DNA of 49,014 nt from Candidatus Desulfaltia sp. (GTDB taxonomy: Bacteria > Desulfobacterota > Desulfobacteria > Desulfobacterales > ETH-SRB1), in the NCBI GenBank assembly GCA_030656555.1, contig JAUSPN010000081.1:1-49014 (forward strand). The letters run 5' to 3'. Under the pieces are notes generated by a model that ran no database searches, had not been told where the DNA came from, and was given only the letters and a program-made list of their open reading frames with translations. The number at the start of each line of letters is the position of its first letter. Position 1 is the stretch's first letter. Below, one piece after another: positions 8,499 to 17,169 of this stretch. The translations under genes were made by a program, and so were the position numbers.

Positions 8499-9854
8499 CT
8501 AATTGATACTTTTAAGCTTTTTATACAGGTAGCTTTGCTTAACCCCTATTGATTCGGCTGTTTTTGCAACATTATTATCGTATTGCAAAAGTTTTTTTTG
8601 GATAAATGCTTTTTCAAAGGCTGTTTTTGCATCCTTTAAGCAATCGATTATAAATAACTGCGATTCAACAAGCCCCAAACCTTCCCCAATGTTTGAATTA
8701 TATGGCGCAGGTATATCGGAAACATCAATTATATCGTTTTCCGTCATGATAGCCATCCGCTCCACAAGATTCTTCAGTTCTCTGACGTTTCCCGGCCATG
8801 AATAAGAACATAAGATGTCGAGCGCTTTCGTGGTTATCTTCTTTCTTTTGCTGTGATTTTGTTTTATGCTTTCATCTAAAAAGGTTTCAACAAGAAGCGG
8901 AATATCCTCGCGACGATTCTTAAGGCTTGGGACTTCGACAGGTATTACATTCAGCCGAAAGTAAAGATCCTCTCTAAAACTTCCCTTTTCAATCTCCTTT
9001 TCAAGATCTTTGTTGCTGGCAGCAATTACCCTGGCATTGAAACTTAATGTTCTGCTTCCTCCGACACGCTGGAATTTTTGTTCCTGCAAAACTCGAAGAA
9101 TTTTGGCCTGAGTCTTTAAACTCATATCCCCTACTTCATCAAGGAAAATAGTTCCATTGCTTGCCAGCTCAAATTTGCCTCTTTTCTTGCTGGTCGCTTC
9201 AGTAAACACCCCTTTCTCGTGGCCAAACAGCTCGCTTTCAATCAGTTCTTCCGGAATTGCGGCGCAACTGACATCAACAAAGGTTTGATCCGCTCTTGGG
9301 CTTAACTGGTGAATTGTACGCGCGACAAGCTCCTTGCCTGTGCCGTTTTCTCCTGTGATAAGGATCCATGCCTCTGTCGGGGCTGCAATCGCTATCTGCT
9401 TTTTCAGAGCCACTGTTGGAGAGCTGTCTCCGTTTATCGAGTGCTTTTCTATTGTCTTTTTCCGAAGATATCTGTTTTCCTCTTCAAGCCTCCTGAAATT
9501 TAGCGCATTATTAATCGCAACAATCACCTTATCAATCGAAAGCGGTTTTTCAATTAAATCAAACGCTCCAAGCTTTGTGGCTTTAACAGCGGTCTCTATT
9601 GTCCCGTGTCCCGATATTATTATTACCTGAATAAAGGCATTGTTTTTTTTTATCTCTTTTAATGTCTCAATTCCATCCATACCCGGCATCCATATATCAA
9701 GCAAAACAAGATCCGGCGACTCGCTATCGATAATCTTTAAGGCTTCATAACCATTGGTGGCTGTTATGACCTCAAAACCTTCATCATAAAGCAGACCGCT
9801 TAAAGACTGGAGTATGGATGGTTCGTCGTCAACAATTAGAACAGATGGGAACAT
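8499..9854 (-). CDS. ntrX: NtrX-type response regulator with variant GAFTGA loop
   Basis: 451 residues: a receiver domain (1-120) with the phospho-acceptor D53 in LVLLDIWMPGMD, an AAA+ domain with Walker A GENGTGKE (169-176) and Walker B FLDEVGD, and a C-terminal Fis-type helix-turn-helix (TAESIGVKQSYLYKKL). It follows the kinase gene ntrY on the same strand, so it is the partner regulator of NtrY. ATG preceded by TAGGAGTTTT. Oddity: the sigma-54 contact loop, GAFTGA in canonical activators, reads GVFTEA (residues 215-220). NtrX proteins in other lineages do not always act through sigma-54, so this one may work as a conventional DNA-binding regulator. The other NtrC-family regulator in the window (39583-40986) keeps GAFTGA. 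Confidence 0.9.
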   Translation of the reverse strand: MFPSVLIVDDEPSILQSLSGLLYDEGFEVITATNGYEALKIIDSESPDLVLLDIWMPGMDGIETLKEIKKNNAFIQVIIISGHGTIETAVKATKLGAFDLIEKPLSIDKVIVAINNALNFRRLEEENRYLRKKTIEKHSINGDSSPTVALKKQIAIAAPTEAWILITGENGTGKELVARTIHQLSPRADQTFVDVSCAAIPEELIESELFGHEKGVFTEATSKKRGKFELASNGTIFLDEVGDMSLKTQAKILRVLQEQKFQRVGGSRTLSFNARVIAASNKDLEKEIEKGSFREDLYFRLNVIPVEVPSLKNRREDIPLLVETFLDESIKQNHSKRKKITTKALDILCSYSWPGNVRELKNLVERMAIMTENDIIDVSDIPAPYNSNIGEGLGLVESQLFIIDCLKDAKTAFEKAFIQKKLLQYDNNVAKTAESIGVKQSYLYKKLKSIN

Positions 9855-9880
9855 ATTGTAAAACTCCTATATAAAAATTA

Positions 9881-9966
9881 GTAGCCGTTCACGGTTGTCG
9901 GTTCACGGTTCACGGTTCACGGTTTTTTCAACCGTGAACCGATAACTGTAAACCGTGAACAGTTAC
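9881..9966. repeat. GTTCACG heptad element, collapsed form
   Basis: 86 bp between the ntrX and ntrY genes, bounded by GTAGCCGTTCACGG and its near-complement CCGTGAACAGTTAC. The left half holds GGTTCAC in tandem with period 7, then GGTTTTTTCA, then ACCGTGAACCGATAACTG and the right end. The outer parts nearly match those of the element at 29921-30141, but here nothing lies between them. It separates two genes that are usually tightly linked. Confidence 0.8.
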
Positions 9967-9970
9967 AAAA

Positions 9971-12205
9971 TTACACAGGCAGCTCTATTACAAATTTGGC
10001 TCCCTGAGGCTGGTTATCCTGCACCTGTATCATGCCGTTATGATCAGCAACAATCGTGCTGACAATTGTCAGGCCTAATCCCATGCCTGTCTTTTTTGTT
10101 GAAAAATAGGGTTCAAAAAGACGTGTCTTGTCTTCATCGGAAATGCCCGGACCATTATCGGCAATCTCTATCCTAACAATCTTTAAGATAGGATCGTTGG
10201 TTAATGTAATCGAAATTTTGCCGTTTGCCTTAATCGAAGCAATTGCATTATCAACAAGATTAATCATTGCCTGCTTAATCTGCCTGCGATCAATATTTAA
10301 AGGCGGAATATCCTCATTCATGCTGATTTTGAAATTTATATTTTGAGGCCCTTCTTTGTATAGCGCCACGGTCTCTTCAATAATGGGCGGCAGGTCGCAA
10401 AGCTCTGGATTTGCCGCCGGAAATCTTGCAAACGCGGAGAACTCATTTACCAAGTCCCGAATCAAATCCACCTGATCAATTATCATCTGAATGCATTCCT
10501 CAAAAACCGGTTCATTTATCTGCTTTGAATATCTTCTTTTTAGACGCTGAGCCGAAAGAGAAACAGGAGTTAAAGGGTTTTTGACTTCATGGGCAATCCT
10601 GCGCGCGACTTCACGCCATGCAGCAATGCGCTGGGCCTTTTCCAGCTCCGTAAGGTCATCAAAAACCATTACTATGCCCACATGGTTTCCCGCATCGTCT
10701 TTAAGCGCATTAACATGCATCATAAAACTACGCTGCCCTCCTTCTATTGTTAATCTAAGAGGAAGGGTAACATGATCCTCACGGGAGCTGGTCAGATTGT
10801 CGATTATTTCTTCAACAAGGTTCAGATGCTGCCCTCTAAGCAGCTTTTTATAGTTTTTATTCAGCATATCCTTTGGTATAAGGTTGAGCATCTTTTCAGC
10901 AGACTTGTTTATCGTTGATATAAGCCCGCCTGGACCAAGAGTTATTACGCCGGCAGAAACATTCTTTAATACTATTTCCATATACTGCCGTCTTTTTTCT
11001 ATCTCAACATTTCGTTCTCGAAGCATACCCGCGGAAAGCTCCAGTTGTTCTCTGCTGACCCGCAAATCTTTTGTCATCTTATTAAATGAATCAACAAGAG
11101 TGCCGATTTCAGTATCAGCCACAGGGCCGATGCTGAAGCCCAAATCTCCTTCCGCAACTCTTCGTGTCCCCTCTGCAAGCTCCATGATCGGTATTGTGAT
11201 AGATTTCGCCAGAAAAAACCCAAACCATATAGCGCAAAAAACAACAAGCAGCGCCACTATTGAAAGGGTTATATAATAGGTTGTCTGGATCGGTTGCTTA
11301 AGAAGTATTATCTGTTGATATTCCTCAAAAGCTCTTGATATGGATGCCATCTTTTCAGAAAGATCAGGAGCAAGCAATACCGACAACACAACAAAGCCTT
11401 CGGCATCTGTGTATTTTGTGCCAAAAGGAATAGTTCCGATCGTTCTTATAAGCTCCCCTTCCGGAATTTTTTCAAAAACCGACCTTACCCCTTTTGGCCC
11501 TATATCCTTTTGAAAATTATCAGCAGAAACAACGCTAAAAGGCTTGTCTTCCAGCTCCCTAACCAGGGCAAATGTTAGGCGGTTTGCATTCAAGCTATAA
11601 ATTTCAACAGCATCAACATTAAATGCCCGGTGAACAACCTGTACATAGTGGGAAAGAGCGTTCATGTTTTGTTCAGCCAGAAGTTTTTTGGTGTTTATCT
11701 GGTAGGCTATTCTTTCCAGATAAAACCGGTTGTTTTCTTCTGCATGATCATACAAGCGCCTTCCTACAACCAATGAGTTTTCAAGAGACTGCTCTACGGG
11801 AACATTAAACCAAAATTCAATGCTGGTTGTAATAAAGCTGATTGAAAAGAAAAAAAGGACAATCGTAGGCAAAAGAGTAAGGGCAACAAAGGCGGCAACA
11901 AGTCTCGTGCGAAGCTTTGCCCCCATCACCTTGCGCTTTCTATCATAGAGCAACTTTACCAGATTTCTAAACACAAGAAATATCAATAAGATAAGCAGCA
12001 GCAAATTGATGTTGATTAATATAAACATCAATATTGTGTTAGAAATCGGAATCCCTGCCCCAAAATGTATGACCTTGTGCTCAGCATAGGTCATGAGGGT
12101 AATGGCAAAGGCAACTATGACAATCAGAACGCCTTCTCGTTTCCGCCTTTTGCGTTCCTCTTCTAAGATATGAGGTTTTGAACTTTTGAATATATTGTCG
12201 CTCAT
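9971..12205 (-). CDS. ntrY: NtrY-type membrane sensor histidine kinase
   Basis: 744 residues. Two N-terminal membrane segments (about 24-42 and 52-82) are followed by a third near 105-130, an extracytoplasmic region, and a further segment near 310-335. A HAMP domain (ELAEGTRRVAEGDLGF) and a PAS domain (GVITLGPGGLISTINKSAEKML) come next. The phospho-acceptor histidine, near residue 539, is in RRIAHEVKNPLTPVSLSAQR, and the HATPase domain shows N, G1 and G2 boxes (NLVDNAIAS, IADNGPGIS, GMGLGLTI). The layout is that of NtrY. It phosphorylates the downstream NtrX-like regulator; NtrY signals are linked to nitrogen and redox state in other phyla, while the signal here is unknown. A repeat element separates it from its partner. 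Confidence 0.92.
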   Translation of the reverse strand: MSDNIFKSSKPHILEEERKRRKREGVLIVIVAFAITLMTYAEHKVIHFGAGIPISNTILMFILININLLLLILLIFLVFRNLVKLLYDRKRKVMGAKLRTRLVAAFVALTLLPTIVLFFFSISFITTSIEFWFNVPVEQSLENSLVVGRRLYDHAEENNRFYLERIAYQINTKKLLAEQNMNALSHYVQVVHRAFNVDAVEIYSLNANRLTFALVRELEDKPFSVVSADNFQKDIGPKGVRSVFEKIPEGELIRTIGTIPFGTKYTDAEGFVVLSVLLAPDLSEKMASISRAFEEYQQIILLKQPIQTTYYITLSIVALLVVFCAIWFGFFLAKSITIPIMELAEGTRRVAEGDLGFSIGPVADTEIGTLVDSFNKMTKDLRVSREQLELSAGMLRERNVEIEKRRQYMEIVLKNVSAGVITLGPGGLISTINKSAEKMLNLIPKDMLNKNYKKLLRGQHLNLVEEIIDNLTSSREDHVTLPLRLTIEGGQRSFMMHVNALKDDAGNHVGIVMVFDDLTELEKAQRIAAWREVARRIAHEVKNPLTPVSLSAQRLKRRYSKQINEPVFEECIQMIIDQVDLIRDLVNEFSAFARFPAANPELCDLPPIIEETVALYKEGPQNINFKISMNEDIPPLNIDRRQIKQAMINLVDNAIASIKANGKISITLTNDPILKIVRIEIADNGPGISDEDKTRLFEPYFSTKKTGMGLGLTIVSTIVADHNGMIQVQDNQPQGAKFVIELPV

Positions 12206-12231
12206 AATCAGGTGCGGAAAGATTCCGGCTT

Positions 12232-12801
12232 TCAGTAGATAAAGTCTATTGTATACCAGTCTGTTTCAACGTCCCATAAAGAAACAAAAAACAGGATATA
12301 ATGCAGATAAAAGGGAAGGGTTAGTTTGCCGAGCTCTGCCTTGGCTCTTATTTGATACTGGCTGCCTTTCTGCAGACTGCCAAGCGGAATAATTTTTAAG
12401 CTGTTAATTTCGGTCATCAGGTTTTTGGCCTCTTCAAAAGATTGTGCAACAAACGGCTTATCCTTTTCCCATGACCGTGTAACAACAAATTCCTTCTTCA
12501 GGTTGTTGTATTTAATCGTATGGATTATTTTTATATCAGCCATCTTACTGTCAAACCACATATTACGGGTCTGGTACAGGGTAATATAGAAGGAAAATGT
12601 TGCCGGCACCCCTTTTAGAACAGCTTGTTTTATCTTATCATTAAAAGCATCTTCAACATTAAGAAAAACCAGAAGATCATCGCGTGTGTTGGTGACAATT
12701 ATATTGGTCAGCCTTGCCTCAGAGGCAAAAACTGCATTTTGCATGACCAGTAATATGCAAAGAAATATGATACTAATTTTGCGGCAAATCAATGATAACA
12801 T
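12232..12801 (-). CDS. DUF4390 family protein
   Basis: 189 residues. A hydrophobic N-terminal signal (residues 5-26, ending VFASEA) predicts export. The mature part contains NVEDAFNDKIKQAVLKGVPATFSFYITLYQ and ends WDVETDWYTIDFIY, features I associate with DUF4390. The family is conserved immediately upstream of ntrY in many Proteobacteria and Desulfobacterota, and here the gene lies 26 bp before ntrY on the same strand. Its biochemical role is unknown. A periplasmic accessory protein to the NtrY sensor or to the envelope is a reasonable inference from the conserved linkage, not something the sequence shows. Confidence 0.8.
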   Translation of the reverse strand: MLSLICRKISIIFLCILLVMQNAVFASEARLTNIIVTNTRDDLLVFLNVEDAFNDKIKQAVLKGVPATFSFYITLYQTRNMWFDSKMADIKIIHTIKYNNLKKEFVVTRSWEKDKPFVAQSFEEAKNLMTEINSLKIIPLGSLQKGSQYQIRAKAELGKLTLPFYLHYILFFVSLWDVETDWYTIDFIY

Positions 12802-12837
12802 AATATATAAGCGGTAATTTAAAAATCAGGGTGACAA

Positions 12838-12863
12838 TTAACTGTAAACCGTAACCGGTTACC
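12838..12863. repeat. Degenerate piece of the GTTCACG-family element
   Basis: TTAACTGTAAACCGTAACCGGTTACC resembles the right end of the element at 9881-9966 (ATAACTGTAAACCGTGAACAGTTAC) with substitutions. It lies in the lpxC to DUF4390 gap (12802-12943), which holds no gene. Confidence 0.45.
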
Positions 12864-12943
12864 AATTGAGGAAGAAGGTTTTCTATTAGTAATGGATATC
12901 TTCTTAAATGGCAAGTGATTTTAGGAAATATGAGCTTTGTGCC

Positions 12944-13825
12944 TCATTTGGGCATTTCGACAACATCCTGTATTATACTGGTTTCCCATGATTTTTTTTG
13001 GGCAAAGAATTTTTTCAGGAATGCATGATGAAAAAAATGGCCTGATTTGCGCACCTTAATATGACCTAAAACCGGCATGCCGAGGAGAGCAAAATCGCCT
13101 ATGCAATCAAGGAGTTTATGCCGCACAAACTCATCCTTATACCGTAAACCATCTTTGTTAAGTATGTTTTCCTTATCTATTACAACAACATTATCCAGCG
13201 AACCGCCGCGTGCAAGCCCAAAACTTTTCATCTCTTCATATTCATGCAAGAAACCAAAAGTTCTGGCTCTGCATATTTCGCGCTCAAACACTTCTTCGCA
13301 AAGTTCTATGGTATAAGATTGTTTTTTAATCAGAGGATGATCATAATCTATGTCGCAGGTTATTTTAAATGAAGACTCAGGATATATGCCGACAAATTTC
13401 CCGTTTTCTTTCAACTCAATCGGCTCTTTTACCACAAAAAAACAGCGTTGACCGGCTTGCTCCTTTATGCCTGCCGCCATTATTGATGAGGTAAATACTT
13501 CGGCGCTACCATCCATTATCGGCATCTCGTAGCCGTCAATTTCAACCAGGGCATTATCAATTGATAAACCCGCAAAAGTCGCCATAAGATGCTCTATGGT
13601 TGAAACAATAAATCCATTATACCCTATTACTGTTGCAAGGCTTGTGTCCACGACCATATTAAAATGTGCGGATATGCTCGGACTGTCTGGAAGATCTATT
13701 CTTTTGAATTTGATGCCATGATTTATCGGCGCAGGTTTGATTGTCAGATTAACCTTTTTGCCTGAATGAATGCCTACGCCGGAGCAGTTAATCAATCCGG
13801 CAACAGTTCTTTGCTTGAAATGCAT
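12944..13825 (-). CDS. lpxC: UDP-3-O-acyl-N-acetylglucosamine deacetylase LpxC
   Basis: 293 residues, near the usual 300-305. LpxC catalyses the committed step of lipid A synthesis, removing acetate from UDP-3-O-acyl-GlcNAc with a zinc ion. Visible signatures: GVGIHSG near residues 16-22; zinc ligand H79 in STIEHLMA; MPIMDGSA around 101; RARTFGF around 187; H and D ligands in VRHKLLDCIGDFALLG near 232; and the general-base histidine in SGHFFHHAF near 262. The gene implies a Gram-negative outer membrane with lipopolysaccharide. It lies in a same-strand run after carB; the spacing (about 90 bp) allows a separate promoter. Confidence 0.96.
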   Translation of the reverse strand: MHFKQRTVAGLINCSGVGIHSGKKVNLTIKPAPINHGIKFKRIDLPDSPSISAHFNMVVDTSLATVIGYNGFIVSTIEHLMATFAGLSIDNALVEIDGYEMPIMDGSAEVFTSSIMAAGIKEQAGQRCFFVVKEPIELKENGKFVGIYPESSFKITCDIDYDHPLIKKQSYTIELCEEVFEREICRARTFGFLHEYEEMKSFGLARGGSLDNVVVIDKENILNKDGLRYKDEFVRHKLLDCIGDFALLGMPVLGHIKVRKSGHFFHHAFLKKFFAQKKSWETSIIQDVVEMPK

Positions 13826-13917
13826 ATATTACTCAATTATCCATAAAATTGGTTATAAGTTTATCTTGTGTCTGTAGCATTGTTATGACAATTACGCTAT
13901 TTTTTTTCTAACCGGTC

Positions 13918-16900
13918 TTATTTGATGTCCGCATGATAAGCCTGAAGAGATTTTACACTGGTTTTCCCGGCTCTTCGCGCAGTAATTCCTTTTGCAGCTG
14001 CCAGCGCTGCGGCCGTAGTGGTAATATTTAAAATTTTATACTCGATCGCCGCCTTTCGGATATATGAATCATCATCCTTGCTATCTTTTCCACTGGGCGT
14101 ATTGATAATCAGTTGGATCTCTCCATTTTTGACAGCATCCACAATGTCCGGCCTGCCATATCCCAGTTTGCGGATAGTTTCCGATTCAATGCCGTGTTCC
14201 TGCAGAAAGTTGTGTGTTCCATTTGTAGCCAGGATCTTGAATCCTAAATCACCAAACAACCTGGCCGGTTCCAGAACACTCGGCTTGTCTTTATCAGCAA
14301 CGGTAATAAGAAGAGTTCCATTAATCGGCAGTGATAGTTGGGTTGCTTTCTGAGCTTTAAAAAAAGCAAGGCCAAATGAATCCGCCAGCCCCAAAACTTC
14401 TCCGGTAGACCGCATTTCCGGCCCCAGAAGAGGATCGACTTCAGGAAACATTTTAAATGGAAGCACAGCCTCCTTAACACCAAAATAAGGGATATGTTTG
14501 GGTTTTAGATTGAGATCAGAGATTTTTTTGCCCAGAACCACCTGGGTGGCAAGCCGTGCCATAGAGATATTGCAAACTTTGGAAACAATCGGCACGGTGC
14601 GCGAGGCCCTGGGATTGGCCTCCAGAATATAAACAGTGTCGTTTGCGATAGCATACTGGATATTCATAAGACCGACCACCTTGAGTTCAATGGCTATCTT
14701 TTTTGTGTATTCGCAAATTGTCTCCATGTGTTTCAAAGGGATGCTCACCGGAGGAATCACGCACGCGGAATCTCCGGAATGCACACCTGCCAGTTCAATA
14801 TGCTCCATAACCGTGGGAACAAAGGCATCGGTTCCGTCGGCAATCGCATCTGCTTCAACTTCAATGGCATTTTCCAGGAATTTGTCAATCAGTATGGGGC
14901 GCTCCGGTGAAACATCTATGGCTGCCGACATATAATGTAAAAGCATTTCCTCATCATAAACAACTTCCATGGCGCGTCCGCCAAGAACGTAAGATGGCCT
15001 GACCATTAATGGATATCCGATTCTTTCGGCTATTTCAAGAGCCTTTCCCGTGGTACTGGCCATGCCGGATTTGGGTTGTGGAATTCCCATCTCGTACATA
15101 ATCTTACAAAACCGGTCCCGATCCTCTGCCAGATCTATTGTTTCAGGAGAAGTCCCTAAAATTTTGACTCCTGCTTTTTCCAGATCTCTGGCAATATTCA
15201 GGGGTGTTTGTCCACCGAACTGAATAATAACCCCTTCTGGTTTTTCCTTCTCATAAATACTTAAAACATCTTCAACGGTAAGCGGTTCAAAATAAAGCTT
15301 GTCCGAAGTATCGTAATCCGTAGAGACGGTCTCGGGATTGCAATTAACCATTATCGATTCATACCCTGCATCACGGATGGCAAATGCAGCATGCACGCAG
15401 CAGTAGTCGAACTCAATTCCCTGACCTATACGATTGGGGCCTCCGCCAAGCACCATAATTTTTTTGCGATCGCTTACCTTGATTTTGCATGGCGCATTAT
15501 AGGTGGAATAGTAATAGGCGGCGTTTTCAACACCGCTGACCGGCACAGGTTCCCACGCTTCGATAATGCCAAGCAAAATACGCTTTTCCCTGATATCCTT
15601 TTCTGAAATCCTGAGAAGAAGGGAAAGATATCTGTCTGCAAATCCATCCTTTTTCGCACGGATTAGCAGATCATCCGGAAGCATCTTTCCGTTGTATATT
15701 AGAATCTCTTCTTCAATATCCACCAGTTCCTTCATCTGTTTAATAAACCAGGGTTTAATATGTGTAAGTTCGTAAAGATCCTGGATGTCGGCTCCCTTGC
15801 GCAGAGCCTCGTACATAATAAACTGGCGTTCGCTTGAAGGGATAACCAGCATATTCATTAATTCAGTTAGAGACTTTTTGTTGAAGTCCTTGGCAAAACC
15901 AAGACCATAGCGGTTTATCTCAAGGGATCGGATTGCTTTTTGAAACGCCTCCTTGTAGTTTTTGCCGATGCTCATGACTTCGCCGACAGCACGCATCTGG
16001 GTTCCAAGCTTATCCTCAACCCCCTTGAATTTTTCAAAAGCCCATCTGGGAAATTTTACTACCACATAATCACCGGAAGGTGTGTATTTCTCAAGGGTAC
16101 CGTCACGCCAGTAGGGGATTTCATCCAGAGTCAGACCACAGGCAAGCATGGCGGAAATAAAGGCGATCGGAAAACCGGTTGCCTTGGATGCCAGGGCGGA
16201 TGACCTGGAAGTTCTCGGGTTAATCTCGATAATAACAACCTTGTCTGTCTTAGGATCATGTGCGAATTGCACATTTGTGCCGCCGATAACTTCAATCGCT
16301 TCGACAATGGTATAAGCATATTCCTCAAGACGCTTTTGCAGCTTGGGATCAATAGTCATCATCGGCGCCGTGCAAAAAGAATCGCCGGTGTGAACGCCCA
16401 TGGCATCGACATTTTCAATAAAGCAAACAGTAACCATCTGGTTTTTAGCGTCCCGTACCACTTCCAGTTCAAGTTCTTCCCATCCCAGGACCGACTCTTC
16501 AACCAGAATCTGGTTTACGAGGCTTTCAGAGAGACCGCGTTTAGCAATAGTGCGAAGCTCTTCAACGTTATACACCAGGCCGCCGCCGGTGCCGCCCATT
16601 GTATAGGCAGGACGAATTACAACAGGGTAACCCAGCTTTGCTGCGACTTTTTCAGCATCTTCAATTTTATTTACCGTTTGACTCTTCGGCATTTCAATGC
16701 CAAGCCGCTCCATGGTTTCCTTGAAGGCCGTACGATCTTCTCCCCGCTTAATGGCATCGACATTTACACCGATAACCTTTACGCCGTATTCATCCAGCAC
16801 GCCTGCCTGCGCCAGTTCAGATGATAAATTAAGGCCCGACTGACCTCCTAAATTAGGCAGCAAGGCATCCGGCCGTTCCTTTTTGATAATCTCTGTTAAT

Positions 16901-17118
16901 ACTTTAAGGTTAAGAGGTTCGATATATGTAACATCAGCCGTTCCCGGATCAGTCATGATTGTTGCAGGATTCGAGTTCACCAGAACGATTTCATAACCAA
17001 GAGAACGCAGAGCTTTGCAGGCCTGGGTGCCGGAATAATCGAATTCACATGCCTGACCAATGATGATAGGGCCTGAACCGATTATAAGTATTTTTTTCAC
17101 ATCGTCGCGTTTTGGCAT
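13918..17118 (-). CDS. carB: Carbamoyl-phosphate synthase large subunit
   Basis: 1066 residues with the duplicated ATP-grasp architecture: KKILIIGSGPIIIGQACEFDYSG opening the first half and KKIMVLGGGPNRIGQGIEFDYCC opening the second, each followed by ATP-grasp motifs (RPAYTMGGTGGG; RPSYVLGGRAMEVV). A C-terminal MGS allosteric domain (LFGDLGFKILATNGT) binds pyrimidine and purine effectors. It makes carbamoyl phosphate for arginine and pyrimidine synthesis, normally with CarA, which is not in the window. I start at ATG 17118, because AAAGGAG lies 7 bases upstream, rather than the in-frame TTG at 17124. The ribosome site directly abuts the CACAAAGACACAAAG repeat. Confidence 0.96.
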   Translation of the reverse strand: MPKRDDVKKILIIGSGPIIIGQACEFDYSGTQACKALRSLGYEIVLVNSNPATIMTDPGTADVTYIEPLNLKVLTEIIKKERPDALLPNLGGQSGLNLSSELAQAGVLDEYGVKVIGVNVDAIKRGEDRTAFKETMERLGIEMPKSQTVNKIEDAEKVAAKLGYPVVIRPAYTMGGTGGGLVYNVEELRTIAKRGLSESLVNQILVEESVLGWEELELEVVRDAKNQMVTVCFIENVDAMGVHTGDSFCTAPMMTIDPKLQKRLEEYAYTIVEAIEVIGGTNVQFAHDPKTDKVVIIEINPRTSRSSALASKATGFPIAFISAMLACGLTLDEIPYWRDGTLEKYTPSGDYVVVKFPRWAFEKFKGVEDKLGTQMRAVGEVMSIGKNYKEAFQKAIRSLEINRYGLGFAKDFNKKSLTELMNMLVIPSSERQFIMYEALRKGADIQDLYELTHIKPWFIKQMKELVDIEEEILIYNGKMLPDDLLIRAKKDGFADRYLSLLLRISEKDIREKRILLGIIEAWEPVPVSGVENAAYYYSTYNAPCKIKVSDRKKIMVLGGGPNRIGQGIEFDYCCVHAAFAIRDAGYESIMVNCNPETVSTDYDTSDKLYFEPLTVEDVLSIYEKEKPEGVIIQFGGQTPLNIARDLEKAGVKILGTSPETIDLAEDRDRFCKIMYEMGIPQPKSGMASTTGKALEIAERIGYPLMVRPSYVLGGRAMEVVYDEEMLLHYMSAAIDVSPERPILIDKFLENAIEVEADAIADGTDAFVPTVMEHIELAGVHSGDSACVIPPVSIPLKHMETICEYTKKIAIELKVVGLMNIQYAIANDTVYILEANPRASRTVPIVSKVCNISMARLATQVVLGKKISDLNLKPKHIPYFGVKEAVLPFKMFPEVDPLLGPEMRSTGEVLGLADSFGLAFFKAQKATQLSLPINGTLLITVADKDKPSVLEPARLFGDLGFKILATNGTHNFLQEHGIESETIRKLGYGRPDIVDAVKNGEIQLIINTPSGKDSKDDDSYIRKAAIEYKILNITTTAAALAAAKGITARRAGKTSVKSLQAYHADIK

Positions 17119-17126
17119 TAACAACT

Positions 17127-17151
17127 CCTTTGTGTCTTTGTGCCTTGGTGG
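17127..17151. repeat. Short-period repeat ACCAAGGCACAAAGACACAAAG
   Basis: On the minus strand the carB leader reads CACCAAGG CACAAAGA CACAAAGG with a period of 8, and its end merges with the carB ribosome-binding site. It fills most of the 50 bp between the purF-like gene and carB. Confidence 0.65.
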
Positions 17152-17169
17152 CTATCTGAACAGTTGTTC

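Noticed and set aside
8341-9966. Regular short repeats as a CRISPR array
   Set aside because: Units are 7 bp with no spacers, and there are no cas genes.
14018-16824. Several long plus-strand frames inside carB
   Set aside because: They are antisense shadows of a highly conserved gene, without ribosome sites or family matches.
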